Notes: a model not told the origin generated them from the letters alone. A stretch of 64,000 nucleotides of DNA from JABSSA01 sp039960995 (GCA_039960995.1 JBDVKF010000084.1:1-64000); one strand, 5' to 3'; numbered from the stretch's first letter, positions 16,888 through 25,611 are shown. Program-made: numbers and translations.

Positions 16888-18093
16888 ATGTCGGCTTTGC
16901 CTAAATCCCCTTTGCAAGTTGCCCTTCTTTTTGACAACGCGACTCTTTTTGACGCAAACGCTCCTGACTGGGATGCATTCGCCAAGACCTTGAATACGCA
17001 TTTGCAAGGCATCACAGCCCCGTTCAAGGTGCTGCCTGGCATGACCAACGACACTCTGGCGACATTCGGCAACAACGTCCTGCATGTGACGCTCGAACGC
17101 ATGAGCCAGCCTCTGGCCATGGATGGGTTTGCCCCGGTTCTGTCCCAGCCCTATTATCAAAAGATGCACCCCGAATTGGTCGAAGCGGTGGAAGAACACC
17201 AGCGCGCCATTCTGGTAGGCGTCGGATTGGGAAGTATTCCCTTTCCGCTGGATCATCCGCTCATCCAAGAACTTGGCATGTCCGACGATCTTGGCGGTGC
17301 GCAAGATCAGGACATGTTCGAACGTCGCCTGCGCGTGACACAAGCGGCGGCCTTGACCGCGATGCAACCCTTGATGCCAAGCGTTGTCCATTGGGGCCAA
17401 TCAGATCAGCTTCTCTTTGGCGCGCAATTCGAACCGCTGGCCAAACAGCACTTCCCCCTGCCCTTGTTTGTGCATCCCGGCTTTCACAGTTCTGGACGCA
17501 AAGAAAAAGACAGCTATATGACCGGGGTCAACGCATATGGGGCCTGCCACCTTGTCGGCAAACATGTCGAATTTTCCGAAGACGCGCAGCCTATGGCGGA
17601 CAGCTATGCGTCCTGTCTGGCCTATATCGCCTATGCCCGCTCGCTTGGGCATCATTTGCGCGACGGTGAAACATTCTCGATTTGCGAACATGGCGCCACG
17701 ATTTCCGTCCTGAACCTTCCCCCGACGGCCCAACACCCGCAAGGCGTCGTGCGCCTTGTCCGAATGGACACCGACGGAACCCCCGCCCCCCGAAATTCCG
17801 CCGCCGCACATAACGGCTCACAGAACGGACAGCCTCCAACCGGTACTGGAAAACCACGTCTCGGCTCGCTCCTGCTGCGTTTTGGAACGTTGGTGCCCTT
17901 TATGGTTCTGGGTTATTTTGTCTTCACCATGTCCGCCAAAGTCCCGAAGCACTTCATGCCAGTCAGCACCGGTTTAGAGGTGGAACAAATCGACGCTCTG
18001 CCCAACGGCCACAATCTGGCAACACCCGCCTCAAACGGCGCAATTGACGAAGATCTAGAACTCAGCAGCCGTGACAGCCAGTCCTTGCTGTGA
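16888..18093 (+). CDS. Uncharacterised protein (DUF4261-like) with C-terminal membrane anchor
   Basis: 401 residues from ATG 16888; GAGAG lies 8-9 nt upstream. Residues 1-300 form a soluble domain in which FVHPGFHSSGRKEKDSYMTGVNAYGACHLVGK suggests the DUF4261 family, given here as two adjoining segments around residues 196-227. A Ser/Pro/Gly-rich linker (NSAAAHNGSQNGQPPTGTG) leads to a single transmembrane helix near residues 340-360 (LLLRFGTLVPFMVLGYFVF) and a short acidic tail. The soluble part would therefore be held at the inner face of the membrane if the tail is outside. It diverges from the DUF3445 gene, sharing a promoter region of 93 bp. Family call is tentative. Confidence 0.6.
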   Translation: MSALPKSPLQVALLFDNATLFDANAPDWDAFAKTLNTHLQGITAPFKVLPGMTNDTLATFGNNVLHVTLERMSQPLAMDGFAPVLSQPYYQKMHPELVEAVEEHQRAILVGVGLGSIPFPLDHPLIQELGMSDDLGGAQDQDMFERRLRVTQAAALTAMQPLMPSVVHWGQSDQLLFGAQFEPLAKQHFPLPLFVHPGFHSSGRKEKDSYMTGVNAYGACHLVGKHVEFSEDAQPMADSYASCLAYIAYARSLGHHLRDGETFSICEHGATISVLNLPPTAQHPQGVVRLVRMDTDGTPAPRNSAAAHNGSQNGQPPTGTGKPRLGSLLLRFGTLVPFMVLGYFVFTMSAKVPKHFMPVSTGLEVEQIDALPNGHNLATPASNGAIDEDLELSSRDSQSLL

Positions 18094-18549
18094 CACGCTC
18101 GCAAAATCCCGCAAGACAACGACTGTGGAACGACGCGCATTTTTGACCTGATGCGGTGGATTTTCTGGCGCCTATCAATGGGCGGCGCCCGGCAACACGG
18201 GTCCAAACGTCAAGCCATTCCGCCCCAAGGCTGTATGCAATGCAAATTACACAGGCCGAAGCAAAAAAGAGACCTCAGCGGAACCTTCTGCCAGCCACAG
18301 ACCGTCACGATAGCAATTCCTGCGATGTCAAAACACAGTATGGCGACGAAAATCGGCGCCAAGTGCCCAGTTGGCGGTCCTTCCAAAGACTCAACCAACT
18401 CTAAAAACAATTGAAGGAGCGAGTTCCATCGCAAAATATCGGCGCATCATCGTCATTATGTGCCGCCCATTCTCAATTCAAAATGCACGTAAAGTGGCAG
18501 ATGGATTACAACCGGGCATCCACTCAAATCTGGATGCTGGGTCAAGATT
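18094..18549. other. Gene-free stretch with repeats
   Basis: No convincing gene. It contains the 24-bp repeat at 18193-18216 and the 11-bp repeat CAGACCGTCAC at 18298-18308. A 74-codon minus-strand frame (18210-18434) has a hydrophobic middle but no ribosome site and was not accepted. Confidence 0.4.
18193..18216. repeat. 24-bp direct repeat, copy 1
   Basis: Begins CAACACGGGTCC and ends AACGTCAAGCC. An exact copy in the same orientation is at 19720-19743. The DMT transporter pseudogene lies between them. Confidence 0.85.
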
Positions 18550-19440
18550 TCAGGTGGTGTCACTTTTTTCGGGACTTACGGATCGCGGACCAATGCGCAG
18601 CGCAAGAACAAGCAACATGGCTGCGACGATGGATAGCCAGCTCAAATTTTCTCCGAACAAAACGAATCCGAGGGCCGCTGCAAACAGCATCGAGATGTAA
18701 TTGGCTTGGGCTACATAACTCGCCCCGTTATCCCGTGCAAGCTTGAGATAGACCAGCAGAGCAAGGGCCTCGCAACTGATAATAGACAAAATAGCAGGCG
18801 TTTTTCGCCCTGCTGTTGCCCATTAGGAAATTCCACCAGTCGCGGCTCCAATGGTAAGTGCGCTGACGCCAACAATGACGGCTTGAGCATTTGCGACATG
18901 CACGGCGTCCGGTGATTTCGGCCAACGCGATGCTATGAAGATCGTATTGGCCGCATACACCACCGGTACGGAAAATCCGATTGCTATCCATTTCATATCG
19001 ACATTGATGTTTTGACCCACGCCGCGTGCGTCTATCGCAATCAGAATAGCCGTCAGAAAACCAAGTGCGATTGCCATTACCTGCTTTCTTTCAGGATGCT
19101 CAACACCAAGAATTGACGCAAACAGGATCGTAAGAACTGGCATTGTCGAAATGATCACGACGAAAAGAAAGACTGGGAGACGCGGTCCCACGACGTTTTC
19201 AAGTGCGAAGGGTAAAATGAACCCAAATATGCCGCTGAGCAGGTAAAAGATCAGCGCGCTCCTGTCCAATGGTGGCCATGATCGCCGCGCTATCGAGACC
19301 AGTGTAAACGCCAAAGCAATCCCCAGCACCGCGACAGATATCGTGACATGCAAGGGGATGCCAGACAAGCCTGCGGCTTTGATCGCGGCCAACCGAGCGC
19401 TCCAAAGAAACCCCAGAAGAATGAGTAGTGTCAGTCGCAT
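18550..19440 (-). pseudogene. DMT-family (EamA) transporter gene with one in-frame stop
   Basis: A single frame of 296 codons, the usual length for ten-helix drug/metabolite transporters, interrupted only by a TAA at 18825-18823 (codon 206). The first piece starts LTLLILLGFLWSARLAAIKAA and contains the first EamA repeat plus the start of the second. The piece after the stop carries the last helices, including SYVAQANYISMLFAAALGFVLFGENLSW, the typical final EamA repeat with its conserved Glu. Substrate unknown. The stop falls in a loop between helices, so the truncated product would lack about three helices and would not be expected to work. Confidence 0.8.
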
Positions 19441-19818
19441 TGTCTACCGAAAGAACGTGATTTTTGGATACGACGACGAGCTTTCGGTGTGAAAGCTCGT
19501 TCATTTTCCTCATGCTGGCTAGGTTATTTCGAAGCTGGGGTCAAACGGGCCTGTGTTCGTGATACAATGATCGACCAGTTTCTTGAAGCGGAGTTTCGCT
19601 TCATCGCAGAAATTCCGCAAAATGGGCTCACAGCCGTCCTTCGCCGCGACTTGCGCGAGGATCAACAACACCGACTTTCTACGTTTGGGTCAGCTTTTGA
19701 CGCAAAGATCCAAGTCACGCAACACGGGTCCAAACGTCAAGCCTTACTGACCCAACCCTAACATTCATCGAGACCTCGACCATGGTCCGCAGCGCGGGAC
19801 TTTTCTGCCATTCGATCT
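19441..19818. other. Gene-free stretch with repeats
   Basis: Between the DMT pseudogene and the ankyrin-like gene. It holds copy 1 of the 71-bp repeat (19646-19716) and copy 2 of the 24-bp repeat (19720-19743). Otherwise nothing recognised; a plus-strand frame across it is a product of the repeat sequence. Confidence 0.4.
19646..19743. repeat. 71-bp direct repeat copy 1 joined to 24-bp repeat copy 2
   Basis: 19646-19716 matches 20501-20571 at 62 of 71 positions by eye, same orientation and no gaps. Three bases later the 24-bp repeat (19720-19743) begins, identical to 18193-18216. Inside, ACGTTTGG (19681-19688) can pair with CCAAACGT near 19730, so a single-strand hairpin is possible. Confidence 0.8.
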
Positions 19819-20526
19819 TCAAATTACCCTGCCAGATGGTGACAAGCCCATCGCCTCGCAAAGCACCGCGTGAACATCCCAACGTTTGAGTTCCTTCGCG
19901 TCATCTACAGGCCTGCTCGAATCGTAATCTGAGGATACGACGAAAGGGTCTGCGCGTAGCGATAGAAGATGGCGAACAACTTCCACAGACGACCAAGCAG
20001 CGGGGGCGTGCAATGCAGTGTAGTCCAAGGAAAGTCGTTGATTTACATCCGCGCCAGCTTTCACGATCATATCGATCATGTTGATTGTGAGCGTTGCAGC
20101 TTCGGATGGTTCCAATTTCTCATAGATCCAAATTGTGCAGTCAATTTCGAGTTGTAACGCGGTCTTTAAAGCTGAGAAACCGCTATCCAAATAGCTGACT
20201 TCGACACCTTTGCTAAGAACCCAATCTACTGATTTCAGATTACCGGTACTTATCGCACTTGTTAGCCATCTCTCTTCGGTCCACGGGTCCACTCCGTGCG
20301 GGAAATCGCTTTCGCTTGCCAATCTATCAAGAGTTTGAATGTCTGCGTGCAAGAACGCTTCCCACGCTGCTTCAAATTCTGGGAAGTCTTCATCTTTAAA
20401 CAAATTTATGGTCCACAGTTGTGCATGCAAATTGGAAAGTTCTAACACGACACTACCAAATTTATCGCACGTGACCAGTGAACACAAAGGGCACACAGCC
20501 GCGACTTGCGCGAAGATCAACCACAC
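19819..20526 (-). CDS. Ankyrin-repeat-like protein, start uncertain
   Basis: Up to 235 codons. Ankyrin-like helices are visible: LTSAISTGNLKSVDWVLSKGVEVSYLD (about residues 88-114), then MIDMIVKAGADVNQRLSLDYTALHAPAAWSSVEVVRHLLSLRADP (about 148-192), given here as two neighbouring repeats. Such proteins act by protein binding. No good start codon exists: the GTG at 20526 lies within the 71-bp repeat, and the first internal GTG (20448) has a poor ribosome site; the first internal ATG is deep in the domain. The 5' end may have been lost by recombination at the repeat. AT-richer than the core genes. Confidence 0.55.
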   Translation of the reverse strand: MWLIFAQVAAVCPLCSLVTCDKFGSVVLELSNLHAQLWTINLFKDEDFPEFEAAWEAFLHADIQTLDRLASESDFPHGVDPWTEERWLTSAISTGNLKSVDWVLSKGVEVSYLDSGFSALKTALQLEIDCTIWIYEKLEPSEAATLTINMIDMIVKAGADVNQRLSLDYTALHAPAAWSSVEVVRHLLSLRADPFVVSSDYDSSRPVDDAKELKRWDVHAVLCEAMGLSPSGRVI

Positions 20527-20583
20527 CGATTTTCTACGACTGGCTCAGTTTTTGACGCAAAGGTCAAAGTCGTGTGACGGTCT
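20501..20583. repeat. 71-bp direct repeat copy 2 with GTGACGGTCT tail
   Basis: 20501-20571 is the second copy of the repeat at 19646-19716, and the tail 20574-20583 matches the short repeats at 13799 and 18298 in reverse complement. It overlaps the 5' end of the ankyrin-like frame. Confidence 0.8.
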
Positions 20584-20756
20584 ATAGTGACAAAGCCTCG
20601 ATCGCAGACAACGCCCCTTTGGCAGGCTGTGCGACATTTCCAAATGCCACATATCTCGCCGCACCACCGCTTGACATCACACTCAGAACGCAAGCCACAC
20701 ATCCCAAAATCATGTGCGCCAAAGGCGCTCAATGTGACAGCGTTTACCGCCAACAT

Positions 20757-21293
20757 TCAATTCGACAGCGCTTTGGCTTTCTCAAATTCAGGCAGGAACC
20801 GTTGTTCGAAATCCGATCCAACCAATGGCCCGATAAAGCGGTACATGATCCGCCCCTCGCCGTCCAAAATGAACGTCTCGGGTGGGGCTGTGACGCCCCA
20901 ATCAAAGGCGGAACGCCCTTCGGGGTCAAACGGCACGGCCACAAATGGGCTGTCCGCTTCTTGCAGATAGGCGCTTGCGTCGCCCACCTGATCGCGGAAA
21001 TTCACGCCGATGATTGGCACGCCTTGTGCTTCTAATTCCAACAGGACGGGATGTTCGGCCCGACAAGGCGGGCACCAAGACGCCCAGAAATTGACCAAGG
21101 TCACCTCGCCGCGCGCGAAATCCGCAGGCAAGGCACCGGCGTGTCCGTCCAACGCGGCATCCGTCATCGGCGGGGCCAATTGCCCCAAACGCGCGGTTTC
21201 AAGCGTGTCTTCGCTAAACATGCCAATCCCGGCCATCGCAACAAATCCGGCGAACACCACAGGCGGCAGCAGCATAAGCGGTTTAATCGCCAT
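20757..21293 (-). CDS. ccmG: Cytochrome c maturation thiol-disulfide reductase CcmG/DsbE
   Basis: 178 residues from ATG 21293 (AGGAAAG upstream). One N-terminal membrane anchor (about residues 5-25) and a periplasmic thioredoxin fold with the active site WASWCPPC (about residues 68-75). The GVNFRDQ and GVTAPPETFILDGEGRI segments are the family's insert and cis-Pro loop. It keeps the CXXCH cysteines of apocytochrome c, or CcmH, reduced for haem attachment. Its start lies inside ccmD (11-nt overlap), and it is the last gene of the long minus-strand run. Confidence 0.95.
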   Translation of the reverse strand: MAIKPLMLLPPVVFAGFVAMAGIGMFSEDTLETARLGQLAPPMTDAALDGHAGALPADFARGEVTLVNFWASWCPPCRAEHPVLLELEAQGVPIIGVNFRDQVGDASAYLQEADSPFVAVPFDPEGRSAFDWGVTAPPETFILDGEGRIMYRFIGPLVGSDFEQRFLPEFEKAKALSN

Positions 21294-21438
21294 GGTTTGT
21301 TCTTTCCTCGACCGATTGCAATTGCGCACGCACGCGGCGCCCTTTGATCAGGCTCAACACCACAATCCCCAGCATCAGCGCGATTGTCACGGCATAGGCC
21401 GATAAAACCGTGTCTGCGTATTTTCCCAGATCAGGCAT
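21283..21438 (-). CDS. ccmD: Heme exporter protein CcmD
   Basis: 51 residues, too short for a standard 60-codon cutoff but clear from position and form: MPDLGKYADTVLSAYAV, one transmembrane helix (TIALMLGIVVLSLI) and a basic tail KGRRVRAQLQSVEERTN. CcmD is known to hold CcmC and CcmE with the CcmAB exporter and help release holo-CcmE. The ATG overlaps the ccmC stop by 8 nt and its end overlaps ccmG by 11 nt, a tightly coupled order that supports the call. Confidence 0.92.
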   Translation of the reverse strand: MPDLGKYADTVLSAYAVTIALMLGIVVLSLIKGRRVRAQLQSVEERTNHGD

Positions 21439-22162
21439 GTTGCACCTCTCGCGCGATCAAAGCCCGTGTGCGGCGCAGGCGAATTTCCGTTCCCGTGCGG
21501 TATAAAACCAGCGCGAAAAACAGCAGCACAAACCCGGCAATACAAAACAAAAGCGGTTGGTAAAACACATCCGCCACGTTCTTTTCTTCGTCCAGACTCA
21601 GGGACGCGCCTTGATGCAATCCTTGGTTCCAGAACAACACGGCATAGCGGCTGAGGATCGCGAAAACAGATCCCACCATACACAGCACAGATGTCAGGTC
21701 TGCCGCCGTGTCAGGGTCTTCAGTCGCAGCCCAAAGCGCCATGTATCCAATGTAGAACAGGAACAGGATCAAGAACGACGTCAGGCGCGGATCCCACGCC
21801 CACCACGTGCCCCACATCGGCTGGCCCCAAATCGCCCCGGTGAACAGCGCGATTAACGTCATGACAAGGCCAACAGGTGCTGCGGCCTTGGCCGCCAGCG
21901 CGCTGACATGGTGACGCCGCACCAACCAGATCAAAGACGCAACCAGCATCATGATCCACGCATTGATCGCCATCAAAGCAGATGGGACGTGGATATAAAT
22001 GATCTTGACCGTTGACCCTTGCCGGAAATCATCCGGCGTGAAAAAGAAGCCCCAGACAAGGCCGACGATCAGGCACAGACCGGCCCCCCAGGCGAACCAA
22101 GGTGTCACGCGTTCAGAGACGCGTAGAAACTTGACCGGATTTGCATATTCCCAAATAGACAT
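21431..22162 (-). CDS. ccmC: Heme exporter/handling protein CcmC
   Basis: 243 residues from ATG 22162 with six transmembrane segments. The haem-binding tryptophan-rich motif WGTWWAWDPRLTS (about residues 115-127) and flanking histidines (IHVPSALMAIN, near residue 58, and HQGASLSL near 180) identify the family. It attaches haem covalently to the chaperone CcmE; ccmE itself is not in this window. The open frame extends upstream to 22573 but that part is a shadow of ccmB. Confidence 0.96.
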   Translation of the reverse strand: MSIWEYANPVKFLRVSERVTPWFAWGAGLCLIVGLVWGFFFTPDDFRQGSTVKIIYIHVPSALMAINAWIMMLVASLIWLVRRHHVSALAAKAAAPVGLVMTLIALFTGAIWGQPMWGTWWAWDPRLTSFLILFLFYIGYMALWAATEDPDTAADLTSVLCMVGSVFAILSRYAVLFWNQGLHQGASLSLDEEKNVADVFYQPLLFCIAGFVLLFFALVLYRTGTEIRLRRTRALIAREVQHA

Positions 22163-22209
22163 GGCGATGATGTAAGCGTTTCCGCTCCCCCTCTCAATCC
22201 AAATCCGCG

Positions 22210-22866
22210 TTACCGCAGATTGATCCTTAACGCGGCTGCACTGGCAAAAGGCATCAAGGCGACAACACCCGCCGTAATGCCTGCCAAAAACAGCATTGGT
22301 GTGCCCGTTTCCAACCCATCTGCACCGCGCCGCGCCGCCTCTGCACCAAAGATCAACGTAGGGACATAAAGCGGCAAAACCAGCATCGATAACAACAGCC
22401 CGCCGCGTTTCAGCCCCACGGTCAACGCCGCGCCAAACGTGCCAATGACCGACAAAGCCGGTGTGCCCAGCAACAAGGACAGCGTCAGTGGCCCAAATGC
22501 CGGGGATGGCAGGTTCAGCAATACACCTAAAATCGGGGCCACAAGAACCAGCGGCAACCCCGTGGTCAACCAATGCGCCAGCGCTTTTACACTCAGCGCC
22601 GCCTCAAGCGGCAAAGGGGACGTCGCCAACACATCCAAGGTGCCGTCTTCCCAATCCAGCGCCAGCACCCGGTCCAGCGACAACAGGCACGCCAACAACG
22701 CACCCAGCCATAAAACACCCGCAGCGATTTGCCCCAACAGATCCGACTGTGGCCCAACGCTAAACGGCACCAGAACCACAACGATCAGGAAAAACGCGAG
22801 CGCCAACCCGAATCCGCCCCCGGCCCGAAACGCCAGCCGTAAATCCCGCAGCAACAGCGCCTTCAT
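22210..22866 (-). CDS. ccmB: Heme exporter membrane subunit CcmB
   Basis: 218 residues with six hydrophobic segments, normal length. LALDWEDGTLDVLATSPLPLEA (about residues 68-88), the cytoplasmic loop with its conserved acidic residues, and the final FASAAALRI helix fit CcmB. With CcmA it forms the ABC complex that drives release of haem-loaded CcmE by ATP hydrolysis. Its ATG overlaps the ccmA stop (ATGA). 47 bp separate it from ccmC. Confidence 0.95.
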   Translation of the reverse strand: MKALLLRDLRLAFRAGGGFGLALAFFLIVVVLVPFSVGPQSDLLGQIAAGVLWLGALLACLLSLDRVLALDWEDGTLDVLATSPLPLEAALSVKALAHWLTTGLPLVLVAPILGVLLNLPSPAFGPLTLSLLLGTPALSVIGTFGAALTVGLKRGGLLLSMLVLPLYVPTLIFGAEAARRGADGLETGTPMLFLAGITAGVVALMPFASAAALRINLR

Positions 22867-23483
22867 AAAAACGCCTCGTCACTGGATCCAACCCGCGTAT
22901 CAAGACGTGCACGATACGGCGTCACGTCAAAATCACGTGCGCCCTCAAGCCCCAGCGCGATATGCGTGGCCAAAACGGCTGCGCCGCCCGCCTCAAGATG
23001 CTGGCCCACGGCCGCTGCGAATAGCTGCACAGATGCGGTGTCCAATGATACGGTCGGCTCGTCCAATATCCAGATCGCCCGCCCCGTCACCATCAATCGC
23101 GCCAAACCCAAACGGCGCTTTTGACCCGCCGACAATTGCCCCGCATAACGATCCACCAGAGGGATCAAATCAAACGCACCAAGGGCTGCATCAATGCCGC
23201 CCTGAAAGCCGAACACATCCGCCCAGAATTCCAGATTCTCGCGCACACTCAGCATGGATTTCAAACCATCCGAATGCCCAGCATAGGCAATCTGATCCTC
23301 GGCTCCCGAAATGTCCCCTGAAATCGCCGGCTGCAGCCCGGCCACACTGCGCAACAACGTGGTCTTTCCCGACCCGTTTGGCCCGCGCAACACCAACGCC
23401 TGCCCGCGCTCGACTGCAAAGGTCACGCCGCTTAACACAGGCACGCCCCCACGGGCCACGGCAAGATCCGTTACGCTTAACAT
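22863..23483 (-). CDS. ccmA: Heme exporter ATP-binding subunit CcmA
   Basis: 206 residues. Walker A GPNGSGKTTLLR (about residues 34-45), signature LSAGQKRRLGLARL (about 116-129), Walker B IWILDEPTVSLD (about 137-148) and the switch His in LATHI. Short ATPase of the CcmA type without extra domains. It is 42 bp downstream of the Mth938-like gene and translationally coupled to ccmB. Confidence 0.96.
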   Translation of the reverse strand: MLSVTDLAVARGGVPVLSGVTFAVERGQALVLRGPNGSGKTTLLRSVAGLQPAISGDISGAEDQIAYAGHSDGLKSMLSVRENLEFWADVFGFQGGIDAALGAFDLIPLVDRYAGQLSAGQKRRLGLARLMVTGRAIWILDEPTVSLDTASVQLFAAAVGQHLEAGGAAVLATHIALGLEGARDFDVTPYRARLDTRVGSSDEAFL

Positions 23484-23525
23484 GTCACAGACCTAACCCA
23501 TTCCCCAAACGCGCAAAAGGTCCCG

Positions 23526-23879
23526 TCACACAGGTAGCATCGCCAAAGCGATCCGACGCCCTTCGCTCAACAACACGTTATAGGTGCGCGCAGCAGCAGG
23601 CGATGACATCACCTCAACCCCCATACCTTCCGCCTCAAGCGCATCGCGCAACGCGGTGGGAATATGGGCGATCTCTGCCCCCGTCCCGATGAACAAAACA
23701 TCGATATGCCCGACCAACGCTTTCAACGTCGCAACATCATCGTAACCAGCCCAAGATTGCGTCCTACCGGGTCCGGTCAACACCGGCCCCTCAATGACCT
23801 GCCCTGCAATGCGGAAGAACCCCGGCCCATAGCCTTCGACCGGGTTCACATCGCTAAAGCTCACTTCGTTCAGTTGCAT
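23526..23879 (-). CDS. Mth938-like domain protein (DUF498)
   Basis: 117 residues. The fold signature is seen in the N-terminal GYGPGFFRIAGQVIEGPVL, the central VLFIGTGAEI (about residues 62-71) and the C-terminal MSSPAAARTYNVLLSEGRRIA (about 90-110). The mitochondrial homologue NDUFAF3 helps assemble complex I; the bacterial role is not established. Its place directly after secDF/tauE and before ccm is common in Rhodobacterales, by general knowledge. 14 bp from the upstream exporter gene. Confidence 0.85.
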   Translation of the reverse strand: MQLNEVSFSDVNPVEGYGPGFFRIAGQVIEGPVLTGPGRTQSWAGYDDVATLKALVGHIDVLFIGTGAEIAHIPTALRDALEAEGMGVEVMSSPAAARTYNVLLSEGRRIALAMLPV

Positions 23880-23893
23880 ACCTTGCTTTCCTC

Positions 23894-24649
23894 TCAGCCG
23901 TCCCAGAACGGCAAACCAGACAGGCCCGACGCCGCAATAATGGCATAGGCCACGCCCCGGTATAAACGTTCATACCCCGGTTTGAAAATCGCCGCCCCCG
24001 CCAGATTGCCGATTGCGTTGGGCACCGCCAGCAATACACCAATCCAAAGCGGAGCCAACTCGATCCGCCCCATCACCAGCATCATCCCCATCAGAACAAT
24101 GTCAAAGCCCAGCAAATACAGCGTCGTCGTCGCCCGAACCACCGCCGCAGGCAACCCGCTGGCCATATACAGCAAAATGACCGGCGGCCCCGGAATACCA
24201 GAGGCCCCGCCAAGCACGCCACCAAAGACGCCCGCTCCCGTCACAACGGTCGGGGACATGGGGCCTTGATACCGCACGCCCGCGATCAAAATGACCAACA
24301 GAACCAAGCTGACGATCGACACGATATAGCGAAACACCTCAGGCGCGACAGAAAACAACAGCGCCAACCCAATCGGCAGCCCCACCAGCAATCCCACCAT
24401 CAGGCGGCGCAAATCAGGTAAATGCACATCCTTGACCGCTTTGGGGGCGATCATCATCGGGCCAAAAATGTCGAAAATAACAACTGTGATGACAGCCCAG
24501 ACCGGTGACAGGATCTGCGTTGCCACCGGCAGATATATCAGCGACGTGCCGAACCCGGCAAAGCCGCGCACCAAACCGGCTACAAACGTCGCTGCAATCA
24601 ACCAAAACAGCCCCGGCGTTGTCCACGCCGAGGCCAGTCCGTCAAGCAT
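23894..24649 (-). CDS. TauE/SafE family sulfite/anion exporter
   Basis: 251 residues with eight or so hydrophobic helices. The N-terminal repeat FVAGLVRGFAGFGTSLIYLP and the second-half GVFGGVLGGASGIPGPPVILLYMASG carry the glycine-rich turns of the family. Known members export sulfite or sulfoacetate, or permit anion movement; the substrate here is unknown. The start overlaps the secF stop by 8 nt (ATGCTTGA), so it is co-translated with secF. Confidence 0.85.
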   Translation of the reverse strand: MLDGLASAWTTPGLFWLIAATFVAGLVRGFAGFGTSLIYLPVATQILSPVWAVITVVIFDIFGPMMIAPKAVKDVHLPDLRRLMVGLLVGLPIGLALLFSVAPEVFRYIVSIVSLVLLVILIAGVRYQGPMSPTVVTGAGVFGGVLGGASGIPGPPVILLYMASGLPAAVVRATTTLYLLGFDIVLMGMMLVMGRIELAPLWIGVLLAVPNAIGNLAGAAIFKPGYERLYRGVAYAIIAASGLSGLPFWDG

Positions 24650-25610
24650 CTATGTTCCCGTATTGACCACCAGCATCCAAATCTTTCTTGGACCAGTCGC
24701 GTTTGACACCCAACCAAAGCAGAATGGTTGATGCCACAAAGACCGACGAATACGTCCCGACAATCACGCCCCAGATCATCGCAAAGACAAATCCTCGGAT
24801 CACATCGCCACCCAGCACATACAGCGAAATCAGCGCCAGCAAGGTGGTGACAGATGTCATCAATGTCCGGCTTAGGGTTTCGTTGATCGACACGTTCAGA
24901 ACTTCGGACAATGGCCGTTTCTTATACTTGCGCAGGTTTTCCCGCACACGGTCAAACACAACCACCGTATCGTTCAGCGAATAGCCCACAATCGTCAGCA
25001 GGGCTGCGATAATCGCCAGATCGAATTTGATCTGCAATTCCGAGAAAACACCGATGGTCAGAATAACGTCATGCACAAGGGCCGCAACAGCGCCCAAGGC
25101 GAACTGCCATTCAAAGCGCAACCAGATGTAAATCAGAACCGCCCCAATCGCGAGGATAACAGCAATCGCCGCCGTCTGAATCAATTCACCAGACACAGTT
25201 GGACCGACGGAATCGACCGCAACAAACTCGATGTCGGGAACCGCGACCGCCATCGCTTCTTTAACGTTCTCAATCGTATCTGCCGAAATCGCTTCTTGGC
25301 CCTCTTGCGCTTGAATGCTGATCGTGGCGACGTTTTGGTCGGCCCTAAATGTGGGATCACGGACTTCGATGATCGACACATCACCCAATTCAAGCGGCGC
25401 AAGTGTGGCCCGATACAACCCAATATCGATGGCTTCTGTACTTTGGGTCCGAACCGTTGTTCCACCCCGGAAATCAATACCGAAATTCAAGCCTTGGATC
25501 ATGAAGCTGGCAAAACCAATCATAATCATTAGGGCGGACAGACCCAGCCAAATCTTCCAACGTCCGAAGAAATCGAAATTTGTGCCTTGTTTGATCAAAC
25601 GCAAACGCAT
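24642..25610 (-). CDS. secF: Protein translocase subunit SecF
   Basis: 322 residues from ATG 25610, which lies one base after the secD stop; longer starts overlap secD. Layout: helix 1 (IWLGLSALMIMIGFASFMI), periplasmic domain, then five helices. The conserved motif GIDFRGGT (about residues 46-53) and the helix 4-5 region YSLNDTVVVFDRVRENL (about 205-221) are present. With SecD it uses the proton gradient to pull exported proteins through SecYEG. Confidence 0.97.
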   Translation of the reverse strand: MRLRLIKQGTNFDFFGRWKIWLGLSALMIMIGFASFMIQGLNFGIDFRGGTTVRTQSTEAIDIGLYRATLAPLELGDVSIIEVRDPTFRADQNVATISIQAQEGQEAISADTIENVKEAMAVAVPDIEFVAVDSVGPTVSGELIQTAAIAVILAIGAVLIYIWLRFEWQFALGAVAALVHDVILTIGVFSELQIKFDLAIIAALLTIVGYSLNDTVVVFDRVRENLRKYKKRPLSEVLNVSINETLSRTLMTSVTTLLALISLYVLGGDVIRGFVFAMIWGVIVGTYSSVFVASTILLWLGVKRDWSKKDLDAGGQYGNIDA

Positions 25611-25611
25611 G

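Noticed and set aside
18210..18434. Minus-strand frame of 74 codons with a hydrophobic middle
   Set aside because: No ribosome site, overlaps a repeat, and no recognisable family; not enough to call a gene.
19681..19743. Possible integron attC site
   Set aside because: A hairpin can form, but the core sites GTTRRRY and RYYYAAC are not present and no integrase gene is nearby.
19489..19761. Plus-strand frame of 90 codons
   Set aside because: It consists largely of the 71-bp and 24-bp repeats, so the frame is a by-product.
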